The notes: a model not told the origin generated them from the sequence alone. Counted from the stretch's first letter, positions 1 to 8,232 are shown. The stretch: 64,000 nucleotides of DNA from Frondihabitans australicus (GCF_003634555.1 NZ_RBKS01000001.1:2356001-2420000); one strand, 5' to 3'. A program made the numbers and translations.

Positions 1-481
1 CCGTGGCCACGCCGACCTTGAAGGTCTTGAGCTGGGCGAGCGTGGTCACGCTCGCGGCCTTGGAGGCGGCGTCGGTCACGACCGCCTGCGTGGTCGTGTA
101 GTACGGCGCCGAGAAGTCGACGGCCTTCTTGCGCTGCGCGGTGATCGAGAACTGCTGGATGTTCATGTCCCAGTCCTTCGCCCCCGGCGCGATGGCCGAG
201 TCGAAGGTCGAGCGGGTCCAGACCACGTCGCTCTTCTTGTAGCCCATCTTCTCGGCGACGGCGTACGCGACGGCCGACTCGAAGCCCTTGCCCGACTGCG
301 GCTTGTTGCCCTCGACCCAGGGCGAGTACGCCGGCTGGCCGGTCGCGATGGTGAGCTTGCCGCTCGTCACGGTGCCGGCGTCGTTGCTGCTCGACGACGA
401 GCAGCCCGTCAGTGCCGCGGCGACGGCGACAGCGGTCACGGCCGCGGCGATGAGAGCGGTGCGGGGGCGGAGTCGGGTCAC
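1..481 (-). CDS. Amino-acid ABC transporter substrate-binding lipoprotein (C-terminus beyond window)
   Basis: The start is GTG at 481, and 160 codons are visible before the window edge, so the C-terminal part is missing. The N-terminus is a lipoprotein signal: two Arg, a hydrophobic Ala/Val run and the lipobox LTGC with the modified Cys at about residue 27, followed by a Ser-rich linker. The mature part reads as a family 3 periplasmic binding fold, with KLTIATGQPAYSPW near the start, GFESAVAYAVAEKMG and an FDSAIAPGAKDWD segment. This family captures polar amino acids or similar small solutes at the outer membrane-facing side of the cytoplasmic membrane for an ABC importer. The permease and ATPase genes would lie outside the window. 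The gene is divergent from the SAHH-like operon; the ligand cannot be predicted. Confidence 0.88.
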   Translation of the reverse strand, partial: MTRLRPRTALIAAAVTAVAVAAALTGCSSSSSNDAGTVTSGKLTIATGQPAYSPWVEGNKPQSGKGFESAVAYAVAEKMGYKKSDVVWTRSTFDSAIAPGAKDWDMNIQQFSITAQRKKAVDFSAPYYTTTQAVVTDAASKAASVTTLAQLKTFKVGVAT

Positions 482-602
482 GGGAGGGCCTTTGTTCGCG
501 GGGTTCTGGGGAGAGAAGGATCGTATCGCGACCGCGCCGTGGCCCGCGTCGGGGCCGTCACAGTGTGACTCGCGCCCGGGGCACGCCTGCCAGACTGGGG
601 AG
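482..602. promoter_or_regulatory. Divergent promoter region
   Basis: A 121-bp spacer separates the lipoprotein gene (-) from the SAHH-like operon (+). On the plus strand CAGACT lies six bases before the GTG at 603, close to the -10-to-start spacing seen at many other genes here, so the operon may be transcribed without a leader. No clear operator palindrome was seen. Confidence 0.4.
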
Positions 603-2291
603 GTGAGCGCGATCGAGACGGTGCGGCGATTCGCCCGGGCGACGAATCTCGGGGTGGCCGGGCGGCGGTTCCGGGTGGCGGGCGACGGTGCCGACGCCGA
701 GGCCGTGCGCCGGATCCTGCTGGCCCTCGGCGGTGTCGAGGTCGAACCCGGCGAGCGCGCCGACACGCTCTGGTGCACGCGGTCCGCCTCCCGCGACGAG
801 CTCGCGGCCGTCGCGGGCGTGACCCCGCTGGTCGTCGTGGACGCAGGAGCCGCGTCCCCCGCCCTCGACCTCGACGCCCTGGGCGCTCGCACTCCCGCCC
901 GCCCCGGCGTCCTCGCCGTCGACGGCCTGCCGGGCGTCTTCGTGGTGCCGCAGGCGGAGGAGTCCGACGAGATCGACGGAGATCCGACCACCCGGTCACA
1001 CAGTGTCGCCGATGCGCGGGCGCGGATCGCGTGGGCCCGTCGTTTCATGCCGGTCTCCGCCCGTCTTGCCGAGTGGCCCGACGGCCCCGGCCTCTACGGC
1101 CTCCGCATCGCGCTCAGCATGGTGCTCGAGCCGAAGACCGCCGTGCTCGCCCTTCTGCTGCGCGACGCCGGCGCCGTGGTCGACGTCTACGCCCACGCCG
1201 ACGAGACCGACGACGCCGTCGCCGACGCCCTGCGCGACGAGGGCTTCGACGTGTTCGCGTCGAGCACCGCGACGCCGCTCGAGTCCCGCGACCTCGCGCT
1301 GAGCATGCTCGACCGGCGACCCGACCTGCTCATCGACGACGGATCGCACGTCATCCGCCTGGCGCACGAGCTGCGTCCAGCAGTGCTGGACACGATGATC
1401 GGCGCCGCCGAAGAGACCACCAGCGGCCTCCGCCCCCTGCGCGTCATGGCCGCGCGCGACGAGCTGCGCCTGCCCGTCGTCGCCGTCAACGACGCCCTCA
1501 CCAAGACGTTCTTCGACAACCGGTACGGCACCGGCCAGTCGTGCGTGTTCGCGATCCTCGACCTGGCTGCCATGGGACCGAAGCGGGTGCGGAAGCGCGT
1601 CGCGGCCGGTCGCACGGCCGTCGTCGCAGGCTTCGGGCCGGTGGGCGAGGGCGTGGCGCAGGCCCTTCGTGCCAGCGGGCTGCGTGTCGTCGTGAGCGAG
1701 ATCGACCCCGTGCGGGCCCTGCAGGCGAGCTACGCCGGCTACCCCGTGCGGCCGCTCCTCGAGGCCGTGACTCAGGCCGATGTCGTGATCTCGGCCACGG
1801 GGGTCCGCGACACGATCTCGCCCGACGTGCTGGGCGCGTGCTCCGACGGCGCGCTGGTGGCCGTCGCCGGCGGCGTCGACGGCGAGGTCGCGATCGACGA
1901 GGCCCAGGCCGCAGGAGCAGCGACAGACCTCCTCGCCCCGAACCTCGACGCGCTCGCCCTGCCCGACGGCCCCACCGTCGTCGTGCTGGGCGGCGCCGGG
2001 TGCATCAACATCACCGCCGGCGAAGGCAACCCGATCGAGATCATGGACCTCTCGTTCGCCGGGCAGCTCGCCGCGATCCGCACCCTGCTGGACGGCGCGG
2101 GCCGCCTCGACGCAGGCGTGCACCCCGTGGGCGCCGGGTGGGATGCCCGGATCGCCGACGAGGCGCTGCGAGCCGCCGGGCTGTCGGTCGGCGACGACGG
2201 TGACGACGACCCGGGAGTCGTCGCGTCGGCTCCTGCGCCCGCTCTTCTCGACACGCGGACCACCCGCTTCGACGACCGGACGCTCGCATGA
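603..2291 (+). CDS. Adenosylhomocysteinase-like NAD-binding protein (divergent SAHH homologue)
   Basis: The start is GTG at 603, next to a GGGGAG stretch. The frame stays open upstream to 288, but that part overlaps the divergent lipoprotein gene. The protein is 562 aa. From about residue 240 it follows the S-adenosylhomocysteine hydrolase plan: LLIDDGSHV (the Asp of the D131 region), GAAEETTSGL (the E156 region), NDALTKTFFDNRYG (Lys and Asp of the K186/D190 region), then a Rossmann motif GFGPVGEG near 342. A relic of the C-terminal motif, GCINITAGEGNPIEIMDLSF, is near 463. The two later His of the family are replaced by Gly and Asn, and the C-terminal NAD-clamping tail is absent. The first 200 residues are unlike classical SAHH. 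The next gene overlaps by 4 nt and encodes an adenosine/SAH-deaminase-type amidohydrolase, suggesting a nucleoside-thioether substrate. Activity on SAH itself is doubtful. Confidence 0.72.
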   Translation: MSAIETVRRFARATNLGVAGRRFRVAGDGADAEAVRRILLALGGVEVEPGERADTLWCTRSASRDELAAVAGVTPLVVVDAGAASPALDLDALGARTPARPGVLAVDGLPGVFVVPQAEESDEIDGDPTTRSHSVADARARIAWARRFMPVSARLAEWPDGPGLYGLRIALSMVLEPKTAVLALLLRDAGAVVDVYAHADETDDAVADALRDEGFDVFASSTATPLESRDLALSMLDRRPDLLIDDGSHVIRLAHELRPAVLDTMIGAAEETTSGLRPLRVMAARDELRLPVVAVNDALTKTFFDNRYGTGQSCVFAILDLAAMGPKRVRKRVAAGRTAVVAGFGPVGEGVAQALRASGLRVVVSEIDPVRALQASYAGYPVRPLLEAVTQADVVISATGVRDTISPDVLGACSDGALVAVAGGVDGEVAIDEAQAAGAATDLLAPNLDALALPDGPTVVVLGGAGCINITAGEGNPIEIMDLSFAGQLAAIRTLLDGAGRLDAGVHPVGAGWDARIADEALRAAGLSVGDDGDDDPGVVASAPAPALLDTRTTRFDDRTLA

Positions 2292-3610
2292 GCGTCGTCG
2301 TCCACTCCGCCCGCATCGTCGTGCCGATGACCGCCCCGCCCATCCTCGACGGCGCCGTCGCGGTGCGCGGGGGCACGATCCTGCACGTCGGCGAGCGCTC
2401 GTGGGTGCTCGATCAGCTCGCCGGGGCGGGCGAGACGTTCACCGAGAGGGCGTGGCGGGGCGCGATCCTGCCGGGGCTCGTCAACGCGCACACGCACCTG
2501 CAGTACACGGGGATGGACTCGGTCGGGCGCGGCCGGTACGACGGCTTCGACGACTGGGCGGCCGCGTTCGGTCCGGTCTACGAGGCCCCGCACGACTGGG
2601 CCGCCGAGGCCGCCGCCGGTGCCGCCCTGTCGCTGCAGGCCGGCGTCACCAGCGTCGCCGACGTCGTCACCGACCTCTCCGCGGCCTCCGCCCTCGCCGA
2701 CGCGGGCCTCGGCGGAATCGCGTACTGGGAGGTCATGGACTGGGAGAACGCGGCCTGGGCATCGCACGGCCGCGCGCAAGTGCTCGACGAGCTGACCAGG
2801 ATCCCGCAGTCGCCCGGCGTCGGCCTCTCGCCCCACGCCCCCTACTCCCTCGACGTCGAGCCCCTGCTCGAGCTGCCCGACATCGTGCGCCAGCAGGGCC
2901 TCCGCCTCCACATCCACCTCGGCGAGTCGGCGTTCGAGGGCGAGCGCGTGCTGTCGGTCGACGGCTCCGCCGAGCACCACGAGGACTGGCGGTTCGTCGG
3001 GGTGCCGAGCTTCCGCGCGCTCCGCGAGCTCGGGTTCGGGGCCAGCGCCACCTCGTTCGTCGACCGCCTCGGCGTGCTGGGGCCGGACTGCCATGTGGCG
3101 CACGGGGTGTACATGACGGCCGACGATCGCGCGCTCCTGCGAGCCCGAGGCACCACGGTCGCACTCTGCCCGCGGTCGAACGCCGTGATCGGGCTGGAGG
3201 AGCCGCCGGTCGCCGACTACCTGCGCGAGGGCAGCGCCATCGCCGTCGGAACCGACTCGCTCTCGTCGTCGCCCTCGCTCGACCCGATGGCCGACATCAC
3301 CGCCCTGCACCTCATCGCTCGCCGGCAGGGATACTCGGGCCACGACCTGCACGCGCGCCTGCTGTCGGCCGCCACGCTCGGCGGCGCGCACGCGATCGGG
3401 CTCGACACGGGCCCCGACCGGATCGGGCACCTCGCCGTCGGAGCCCGCGCCGACCTCGCCGTCTTCGACGTCGACGCCCGCACCGTGCCCGACGCGTTCG
3501 CCGAGCTCGTCGAGGACGGCGCCGGGCGGGCCGTCGGCACGGTGATCCGCGGCGTCGTCCGCTCGGTCGACGGAACACTCACCCCGCACCCCGACCTGGA
3601 GGCCGTATGA
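2288..3610 (+). CDS. Amidohydrolase, adenosine/SAH/aminofutalosine deaminase-like
   Basis: The start ATG overlaps the preceding stop (ATGA). The protein is 440 aa, normal for the metal-dependent amidohydrolase superfamily. A small N-terminal beta domain (DGAVAVRGGTILHVGER) precedes the TIM barrel. Metal ligands are visible: NAHTHLQYTGM near 65, HIHLGESAFEGE near 207, CHVAHGVYM near 267 and VGTDSLSSSPS near 320, with the LCPRSNAVIG strand before the last. This set is typical of deaminases acting on adenosine-like compounds (MTA/SAH deaminase, aminodeoxyfutalosine deaminase). It is translationally coupled to the SAHH-like gene. If it deaminates SAH, the product S-inosylhomocysteine could be the substrate of that partner. 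Substrate identity is inference; deaminase chemistry is likely. Confidence 0.78.
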   Translation: MSVVVHSARIVVPMTAPPILDGAVAVRGGTILHVGERSWVLDQLAGAGETFTERAWRGAILPGLVNAHTHLQYTGMDSVGRGRYDGFDDWAAAFGPVYEAPHDWAAEAAAGAALSLQAGVTSVADVVTDLSAASALADAGLGGIAYWEVMDWENAAWASHGRAQVLDELTRIPQSPGVGLSPHAPYSLDVEPLLELPDIVRQQGLRLHIHLGESAFEGERVLSVDGSAEHHEDWRFVGVPSFRALRELGFGASATSFVDRLGVLGPDCHVAHGVYMTADDRALLRARGTTVALCPRSNAVIGLEEPPVADYLREGSAIAVGTDSLSSSPSLDPMADITALHLIARRQGYSGHDLHARLLSAATLGGAHAIGLDTGPDRIGHLAVGARADLAVFDVDARTVPDAFAELVEDGAGRAVGTVIRGVVRSVDGTLTPHPDLEAV

Positions 3611-4179
3611 GCTCCGACACCCCACCCGCCGTCCCTCCGAGCGCCTCGCCCGACACTCCCCCGGTGCCCGGGCAGGTCGCGCGACGCACCGTCTCGGGCG
3701 AGGTCATCGAATGGCTCGACGTGCCCGCCCGCGCCGAGGCGCTCGGGCTCGAGCCGCACCCCGAGGGCGGCTGGTACCGACGCACCTGGACCTCGCCCAT
3801 CACCGTGCCCTTCGGCGACTCGACCCGCCCCGGCGCGACCCTCATCCACTTCCTCCTGCCGCCCGGCGAGGCGTCGGCCTGGCACAGGGTCGAGTCCGAC
3901 GAGATCTGGCTGTGGCACGGGCCCGACCCGCTCGTGCTCGAGCTCGGCGGGCACGGCGAGTCGCCCGTCTCCCCCTCCGACGACGAGAGCACGCAGGAGC
4001 AGCCCGACGTCTTCCGGATCCTGCTCGGCGGCGGCGCCGGCACCCTGCTCGGCGAAGCGGCGCAGGGTCTGATCCCGGGCGGTGTCTGGCAGCGCACGCT
4101 CCCCTCGGACGGCGAGACGCTCGTCTCGTGCGTCGTCTCGCCCGGGTTCTCGTTCGACGACTTCACGCTGGCCGAGTGA
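3607..4179 (+). CDS. Cupin_5 (DUF985) family protein
   Basis: ATG at 3607 overlaps the amidohydrolase stop by 4 nt; 190 aa. After a Pro/Ser-rich N-terminal tail of about 35 residues comes a DUF985/YML079w-type cupin. Visible landmarks are LGLEPHPEGGWYRRTW, GATLIHFLLPPGEASAWHRV, DEIWLWHGPDPLVLEL, LIPGGVWQ and SCVVSPGFSFDDFTLA. The family is a small single-domain beta barrel with a ligand pocket; its reaction is not established in general. Its position as third gene of a tightly overlapping operon suggests it handles a product or an unstable intermediate of the two upstream enzymes. Confidence 0.85.
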   Translation: MSSDTPPAVPPSASPDTPPVPGQVARRTVSGEVIEWLDVPARAEALGLEPHPEGGWYRRTWTSPITVPFGDSTRPGATLIHFLLPPGEASAWHRVESDEIWLWHGPDPLVLELGGHGESPVSPSDDESTQEQPDVFRILLGGGAGTLLGEAAQGLIPGGVWQRTLPSDGETLVSCVVSPGFSFDDFTLAE

Positions 4180-4949
4180 GCGCCGCGTCGCTGCGGGCCG
4201 CGATCGCGAACGGCTTCGGGCTGCGGCTCCGGAACCGCGGACTGAAAGCGGCATATGTCGTCGTCTACTTCGCCGTCCCGTTCGCCATCGCGGAGGGCCT
4301 TCGTGCGACCGGCGTAGCGACCATCCCGTCGGCGGTCGTCGCCCAGACACTGGGTCTCCTCCTCCTGCTCTTCGGCGCGCGAGTCTTCCGCGGCCCTGAC
4401 GAAGACGTCGATCCGCCGCGGCTCTGGTGGCGGATGACGGCGACGTCGAGGGTGAGCGCCTCCCTCGGCGTCCTCGCCGCCGTCTCGTTCCTGGGTCTCG
4501 TGGCGGTGCTCGTCGTGGACCTCGCGACGAGGGACGGCGGCGCGGCAGCCGACGTCAGCAGCGCCGTCGAGTACGGACTGATCGCCTACCTCTACCTCAC
4601 CTCCGCCGTGCGCCTCGACCGCCGCGAACGCCTGGCCGGCCCGCCGCCCGCGCCTCCCGTGCTCCTGCCGCCCGACGCCCCGGTGGTCGACGTACCCGGG
4701 CCCACCGTGCGGGTGCTCGTGTCCGAGTCGAAACCCACCGATGCGGGCGCAGGCGCCGAGCCCGGCCTCCTGCGCCCCTCCGCCGACGGCCGCCGCATCG
4801 AAGTGTTCCACGGCGGCCTGCGCATCGGCGAGCTCGCGCGGCTCGCACCGGAACATCGCGATGCCCTCGCCGGCGTCGGCGCCGTCGTGCGCGTGCGTCT
4901 CCTCCGCACCGGCGACCTGCTCTGGGCCGACGTCCCGACGCTGGAGTAG
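4176..4949 (+). CDS. Membrane protein of unknown function, fourth gene of the SAHH-like operon
   Basis: GTG at 4176 overlaps the cupin stop (GTGA); 257 aa. The N-terminal half carries four likely membrane segments: around AAYVVVYFAVPFAIAEGL, SAVVAQTLGLLLLLFGARVF, SLGVLAAVSFLGLVAVLVVDL and VEYGLIAYLYLTSAV. The C-terminal half is cytosolic or extracytosolic, with a Pro-rich linker (PPPAPPVLLPPDAP) and a small beta-rich module (GRRIEVFHGGLRIGEL ... VVRVRLLRTGDLLWAD). I do not recognise the family. Overlap with the cupin gene implies co-expression, but a direct role in the enzyme pathway is not shown by the sequence. Confidence 0.65.
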   Translation: MSAASLRAAIANGFGLRLRNRGLKAAYVVVYFAVPFAIAEGLRATGVATIPSAVVAQTLGLLLLLFGARVFRGPDEDVDPPRLWWRMTATSRVSASLGVLAAVSFLGLVAVLVVDLATRDGGAAADVSSAVEYGLIAYLYLTSAVRLDRRERLAGPPPAPPVLLPPDAPVVDVPGPTVRVLVSESKPTDAGAGAEPGLLRPSADGRRIEVFHGGLRIGELARLAPEHRDALAGVGAVVRVRLLRTGDLLWADVPTLE

Positions 4950-5075
4950 CCCGCGGTTGACGATCGCATCACTCGCGGCGTGCGAGCGCGAGGTCGCTGC
5001 CTAGGCTTCTGACGCGGCCCGGCGTGGAACACCCGAGTTCCCGTCGCCGGTGCCGCTCGGCCCGCGCGGCCGGGT

Positions 5076-5114
5076 CTCGCCGACCGGGTTCTCTGATCCA
5101 GCCCGGTCGGCGAG
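5076..5114 (-). terminator. Strong hairpin terminator after the response regulator gene
   Basis: Perfect 13-bp inverted repeat: CTCGCCGACCGGG at 5076-5088 pairs with 5102-5114, with a 13-nt loop. It begins six bases past the response regulator stop on the minus strand and also lies downstream of the plus-strand membrane gene, so it may work for both. There is no U-tract, as is common in high-GC actinobacteria. Confidence 0.7.
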
Positions 5115-5119
5115 GCCCT

Positions 5120-5725
5120 TCAGTCTCCGGCTCGGTCGCGGAGGAGGTTCGCGAGCTGCACGCGGTTCTCGACGCCGAGTTTCGTGAAGCACCGCGAGAC
5201 GTAGGTCTTCACCGTGCTCGAACTCAGGTGCAGCCGCTCGGCGATCTGCGGGTTGCTCCAGCCGTCGACGACGAGGCCCGCCACGGCGCGCTCCCGCTCC
5301 GACAGGCCCGCGAGGAGACCGCCGGGGCGGGCGGCGTCGACGCCGTGCGGCGATGCGCCGGCTCCTGCGCCCGACCCGAGAGCCCCGAGGAGCACGTCGA
5401 CGCTCGCCGTCTTCGGCACGAACGCGTCCGCGCCCGCATTGCGCGCATGCTGCTCGAACCCGGCGTCGGCGAAGCCCGTCATCAGGACGATCCGCAGGCC
5501 GGGGTGCCTGCGTCGCAAGGTCATCGCCGCCGCGACCCCGGACGTGCGGCGCATGTGGACGTCCATGAGCACGACGTCGAACGACTCCTCCTCGAGCAGA
5601 CGGATCGCCTCGAGCCCGTCGCCGGCCTCCCCGACCACTTCCAGGCCCGGCCGGTCACGGCAGAGGAGGCGGATCCCGGTCCGCACCAGCGGGTCGTCGT
5701 CGACCACCAGGATCCGGGTCGTCAC
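5120..5725 (-). CDS. NarL/LuxR-family response regulator
   Basis: The start GTG at 5725 overlaps the stop of the histidine kinase gene; 201 aa. The receiver domain opens with ILVVDDDPLV (acidic pair), has the phosphoacceptor Asp in VVLMDVHM, Thr in IVLMTGF and Lys in AFVPKTAS. A Gly/Ala linker leads to a LuxR-type HTH: LSERERAVAGLVVDGWSNPQIAERL, then SSSTVKTYVSRCFTKLGVENR. It is the DNA-binding partner of the kinase encoded immediately upstream, and the target genes are not evident. A strong hairpin follows directly. Confidence 0.93.
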   Translation of the reverse strand: MTTRILVVDDDPLVRTGIRLLCRDRPGLEVVGEAGDGLEAIRLLEEESFDVVLMDVHMRRTSGVAAAMTLRRRHPGLRIVLMTGFADAGFEQHARNAGADAFVPKTASVDVLLGALGSGAGAGASPHGVDAARPGGLLAGLSERERAVAGLVVDGWSNPQIAERLHLSSSTVKTYVSRCFTKLGVENRVQLANLLRDRAGD

Positions 5726-6900
5726 GCGGCGTCCTCCGCCCTTTCCTCGCCCCGCGTGGTGGCCGGCAGGCGGAGGAGCAGGTCGAGGTGCGACGACGTC
5801 AGGTCGACCCACACGGAGCCGCCGAGCAGCGCGGCGCGCTCCTCCAGCCCCGCGATGCCCGAGCTCGTCGGAGCCGGACCTCTCGGCTCGGTCCGGCTGG
5901 GATCGTGGAACGGCGAGCGGATCCTGGCGCTCAGGGCGCCGTCGGCCGAGGAGTCGATCTCCACCGAGACGGGGCCGGGCGCTGCGTACTTGAGCGCGTT
6001 GGTGAGGCCCTCCCGGCAGAAGCGCTCGAGCGTGCGACGGTAGGCGTCCGTCACCGTGTCGGCCCCGAGGCCTCGGTCGACGGTGAGGTCCATGCCCGCG
6101 GCGAGGAACCGTTCGAAGAGCGAGTCGAGGGGCTCCGGCGAGGGCCCGACCGAGGCCGGGCCGTCCGACCGGTGCAGCACTTCCAGGAGCTGGGCCAGAT
6201 CGCTCGCAGCACCCTGCACGTTCGTCGTGATGAGCTCCACGATGCCCCGCTTCTCGGCGTCGGCGGTGGCGTCGCCGGCGAGCGCCGAGCTGAAGAGATT
6301 GAGCAGGGCCAGGCGGTGTCCCAGGAGGTCGTGGATCTCGCGCGACAGCTGCTCGCGCTCGGCGAGTCGTGCGCGGGACGCCGACTCGATGTCGAGCCGG
6401 ACGATCTCCCGCACCACGGCTTCGTGGCGAGCGGCGGCCATGCCCGCGGCGGCTCCGGTCACCGCGGCTCCCAGCGCGACGACGAGCGAGAAGAGGCCGA
6501 ACACCCCGATCATGTCGGTCGATCGGCCGTATCCGTCCGCGCGGAGGTAGAGGCCGGTGCACAGGATGAGGGCGGCCGCTCCGCCCGTGCAGCTCACGAT
6601 CACCGACCGGTAGCGCTGGTGGGTGCCGAAGCTGTACAGCGCGAGCCACAGAGCCGGGACCGCGGCGGGCGAGAACGCCGTGCACACGACCACGACCGCC
6701 GCGCACAGTCGATGGAAGCGGGTCCGGAAGGCGACGGCGACGGCGGCGACGATCCCCAGGGCCTGTGCGCCGACCAGCGCGGGCGGCGAGAGCGGGATGG
6801 CCGTCCGGTACAGCTCCATCATCACGAGGCCGACGACGACCACCGCGATAGCGACGATGCCGATCAGCAGTCCGTGCTCGACTCTTCGGGGCGCTGACAT
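5722..6900 (-). CDS. Membrane sensor histidine kinase, HisKA_3 type
   Basis: ATG at 6900 is preceded by a good ribosome site (AAGGGGGACC) seven bases away; 392 aa. The N-terminal 160 residues hold about five or six membrane segments and no extracellular domain, so sensing is probably within the membrane. The dimerisation/phosphoacceptor helix is LAEREQLSREIHDLLGHRL, with His in REIHD. The ATP-binding part has the N-box REGLTNALKYA and the G-box SSGIAGLEERAALLGGSV, and the ATPase domain is short, as is usual for NarX/DesK-like kinases. It overlaps the response regulator gene by 3 nt, so the two form one operon. The signal is unknown. Such systems often govern cell-envelope stress or antibiotic export, but no transporter sits next to it here. 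Confidence 0.92.
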   Translation of the reverse strand: MSAPRRVEHGLLIGIVAIAVVVVGLVMMELYRTAIPLSPPALVGAQALGIVAAVAVAFRTRFHRLCAAVVVVCTAFSPAAVPALWLALYSFGTHQRYRSVIVSCTGGAAALILCTGLYLRADGYGRSTDMIGVFGLFSLVVALGAAVTGAAAGMAAARHEAVVREIVRLDIESASRARLAEREQLSREIHDLLGHRLALLNLFSSALAGDATADAEKRGIVELITTNVQGAASDLAQLLEVLHRSDGPASVGPSPEPLDSLFERFLAAGMDLTVDRGLGADTVTDAYRRTLERFCREGLTNALKYAAPGPVSVEIDSSADGALSARIRSPFHDPSRTEPRGPAPTSSGIAGLEERAALLGGSVWVDLTSSHLDLLLRLPATTRGEERAEDAA

Positions 6901-7303
6901 CGCGGTCCCCCTTTCACACTCACGACCTCGACCGGGGTTTCTCGACCCGATCGAGTAACGCGAGACGCTAGCAGTTCGAGGCACCCTCGCGTCCTGTGAG
7001 CCTCCGATGATCCGTGCCGATCGCGGGCCCCTGTCAACTTCGGGCGACAAAATCGTTTCGGCCGCCGACGCCAGGGGGCTCCGGGCGCACGCAAGAGGGC
7101 CCCGGCGACGATGCCGCCGAGGCCCTCCCTGCTAGGTGATCCCCTGATCCTGATCGCACCGCCGACGCAGGCGCCGGAGGCGAAGCCTCGGTCTCTCTCA
7201 GGGGCTCGCGGCGGTCACAGGACCGCCGGCTCCATTGGAACAGACGAAGAGGTCACGAACCTGAGAGCGTCCGCACGACAGATCGTCCGAGCACGGCCCA
7301 CGC
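6901..7303. other. 403-nt intergenic region with two hairpins
   Basis: This holds the promoter side of the kinase gene and the 3' side of the small membrane protein gene. A 13-bp imperfect hairpin lies at 7095-7107/7115-7127 (one mismatch). A perfect 8-bp hairpin with an ACAG loop lies at 7209-7216/7221-7228. Both follow the minus-strand gene ending at 7304 and could end its transcript. No convincing coding frame was found. Confidence 0.45.
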
Positions 7304-7549
7304 TCACGAGCGCTTATCCCCGACGGGGCGCGGATGCGAATGCCGGAACCGGATGATCACCGCAGCCAGGATGCCCAGCCCGAAGGCGATCGAGGAGAAC
7401 GCGGTGGAGAGCGCCGTCAGATACTCACCGCGCTGAGATCCGAGAGGTTCCTGCCACGCGACGACGAGCAGGGTGACACCCACGACCAGTGCGACCACGG
7501 CCGGTGCCACCAGCAGCGCCTTCTGCGCGCGCGAGACTGACGAACTCAT
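7304..7549 (-). CDS. Small two-helix membrane protein, candidate immunity/partner of the secreted protein
   Basis: 81 aa, ATG at 7549, overlapping the stop of the secreted protein gene by 4 nt (ATGA). Two hydrophobic segments are clear: ALLVAPAVVALVVGVTLLVV near residues 11-30 and STAFSSIAFGLGILAAVII near 48-66. A short polar loop lies between them and a basic C-terminal tail (RFRHSHPRPVGDKRS) follows. I do not recognise the family. Tight coupling to a secreted, Cys- and Gly-rich hydrophobic protein is the usual arrangement for a bacteriocin and its membrane immunity protein, but it could also be a dedicated secretion or anchoring partner. Confidence 0.65.
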   Translation of the reverse strand: MSSSVSRAQKALLVAPAVVALVVGVTLLVVAWQEPLGSQRGEYLTALSTAFSSIAFGLGILAAVIIRFRHSHPRPVGDKRS

Positions 7550-8148
7550 TGGCTCGTGCACCACGTGATGGCCGACATGACGATCTGGTGAATCGCCACG
7601 CCGCGGCCCTTGGCCGAGCAGGAGCCGAGAACCCCGGCCCCGATGCCGAGCAGCCCCGCGATGACCCCGGCGACGATGGGCCCCGCACCCGTCGCAGCCG
7701 TGACAGCCGCGACGATTCCGGCCAAACCGGCGCCGGACCCCATGAGCGAGATGACGCGCTGTGTGACACACGAGTCGATGTAGACATTGGACTGAAGCCC
7801 GGTCGTGTCCTGACGGTTCTTTCCGGCGCAGGCTCTCGGCATCGGGATGTCGTTCATCATCGACGACAACGCGGCGTCTGGGGTGGCGCGAACGATCTGG
7901 CCGCCCGAGGCCGCGTAGCCTGCAGCGAATTCGCGAACGTCAGCGGCTGCCGCTCCGTGTGCGAGTGCGACCTGACCATCGAAGACGTGAGTCGCCGGAT
8001 CGACGGCGCCGCCGGCCGCGTTGATCGAAGCAGTGCTACCCGGGCGAGAGACACGAACCTCGGCTTGCGCGGGTACAGCTGACGCGACGACAGATGCGAC
8101 GACCGTCACCGCCAGCGCGACATGGATGAATCGTCTGGACAAGGACAT
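7546..8148 (-). CDS. Secreted Cys/Gly-rich hydrophobic protein, candidate bacteriocin-like effector
   Basis: 200 aa. The start ATG at 8148 has a good ribosome site (AAGGAG, 8 nt upstream). A Sec signal peptide is obvious: Arg-Arg, a hydrophobic core and cleavage after VPAQA near residue 29. The middle contains a polar region with one Cys (MPRACAGK). The C-terminal third is a long, almost uncharged stretch rich in Gly, Ala, Ile and Val (SLMGSGAGLAGIVAAVTAA, then GPIVAGVIAGLLGIGAGVLG) bracketed by three more Cys (DSCVTQ, GSCSAKG, TWCTSQ). Four Cys would allow two disulfides outside the cell. The leader upstream of 8148 is AT-rich (a TAATTAATA-like stretch near 8190-8200), unlike its surroundings. 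No family is recognised. A membrane-inserting toxin or a self-associating surface protein are both possible. Confidence 0.62.
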   Translation of the reverse strand: MSLSRRFIHVALAVTVVASVVASAVPAQAEVRVSRPGSTASINAAGGAVDPATHVFDGQVALAHGAAAADVREFAAGYAASGGQIVRATPDAALSSMMNDIPMPRACAGKNRQDTTGLQSNVYIDSCVTQRVISLMGSGAGLAGIVAAVTAATGAGPIVAGVIAGLLGIGAGVLGSCSAKGRGVAIHQIVMSAITWCTSQ

Positions 8149-8232
8149 GTGGGCTCCTTATCTTCACTGAGTTGATACTCCACATCCTGATGTATTAATT
8201 ATGCTCCGCGCAACTTGAGACGGAATGACGAA

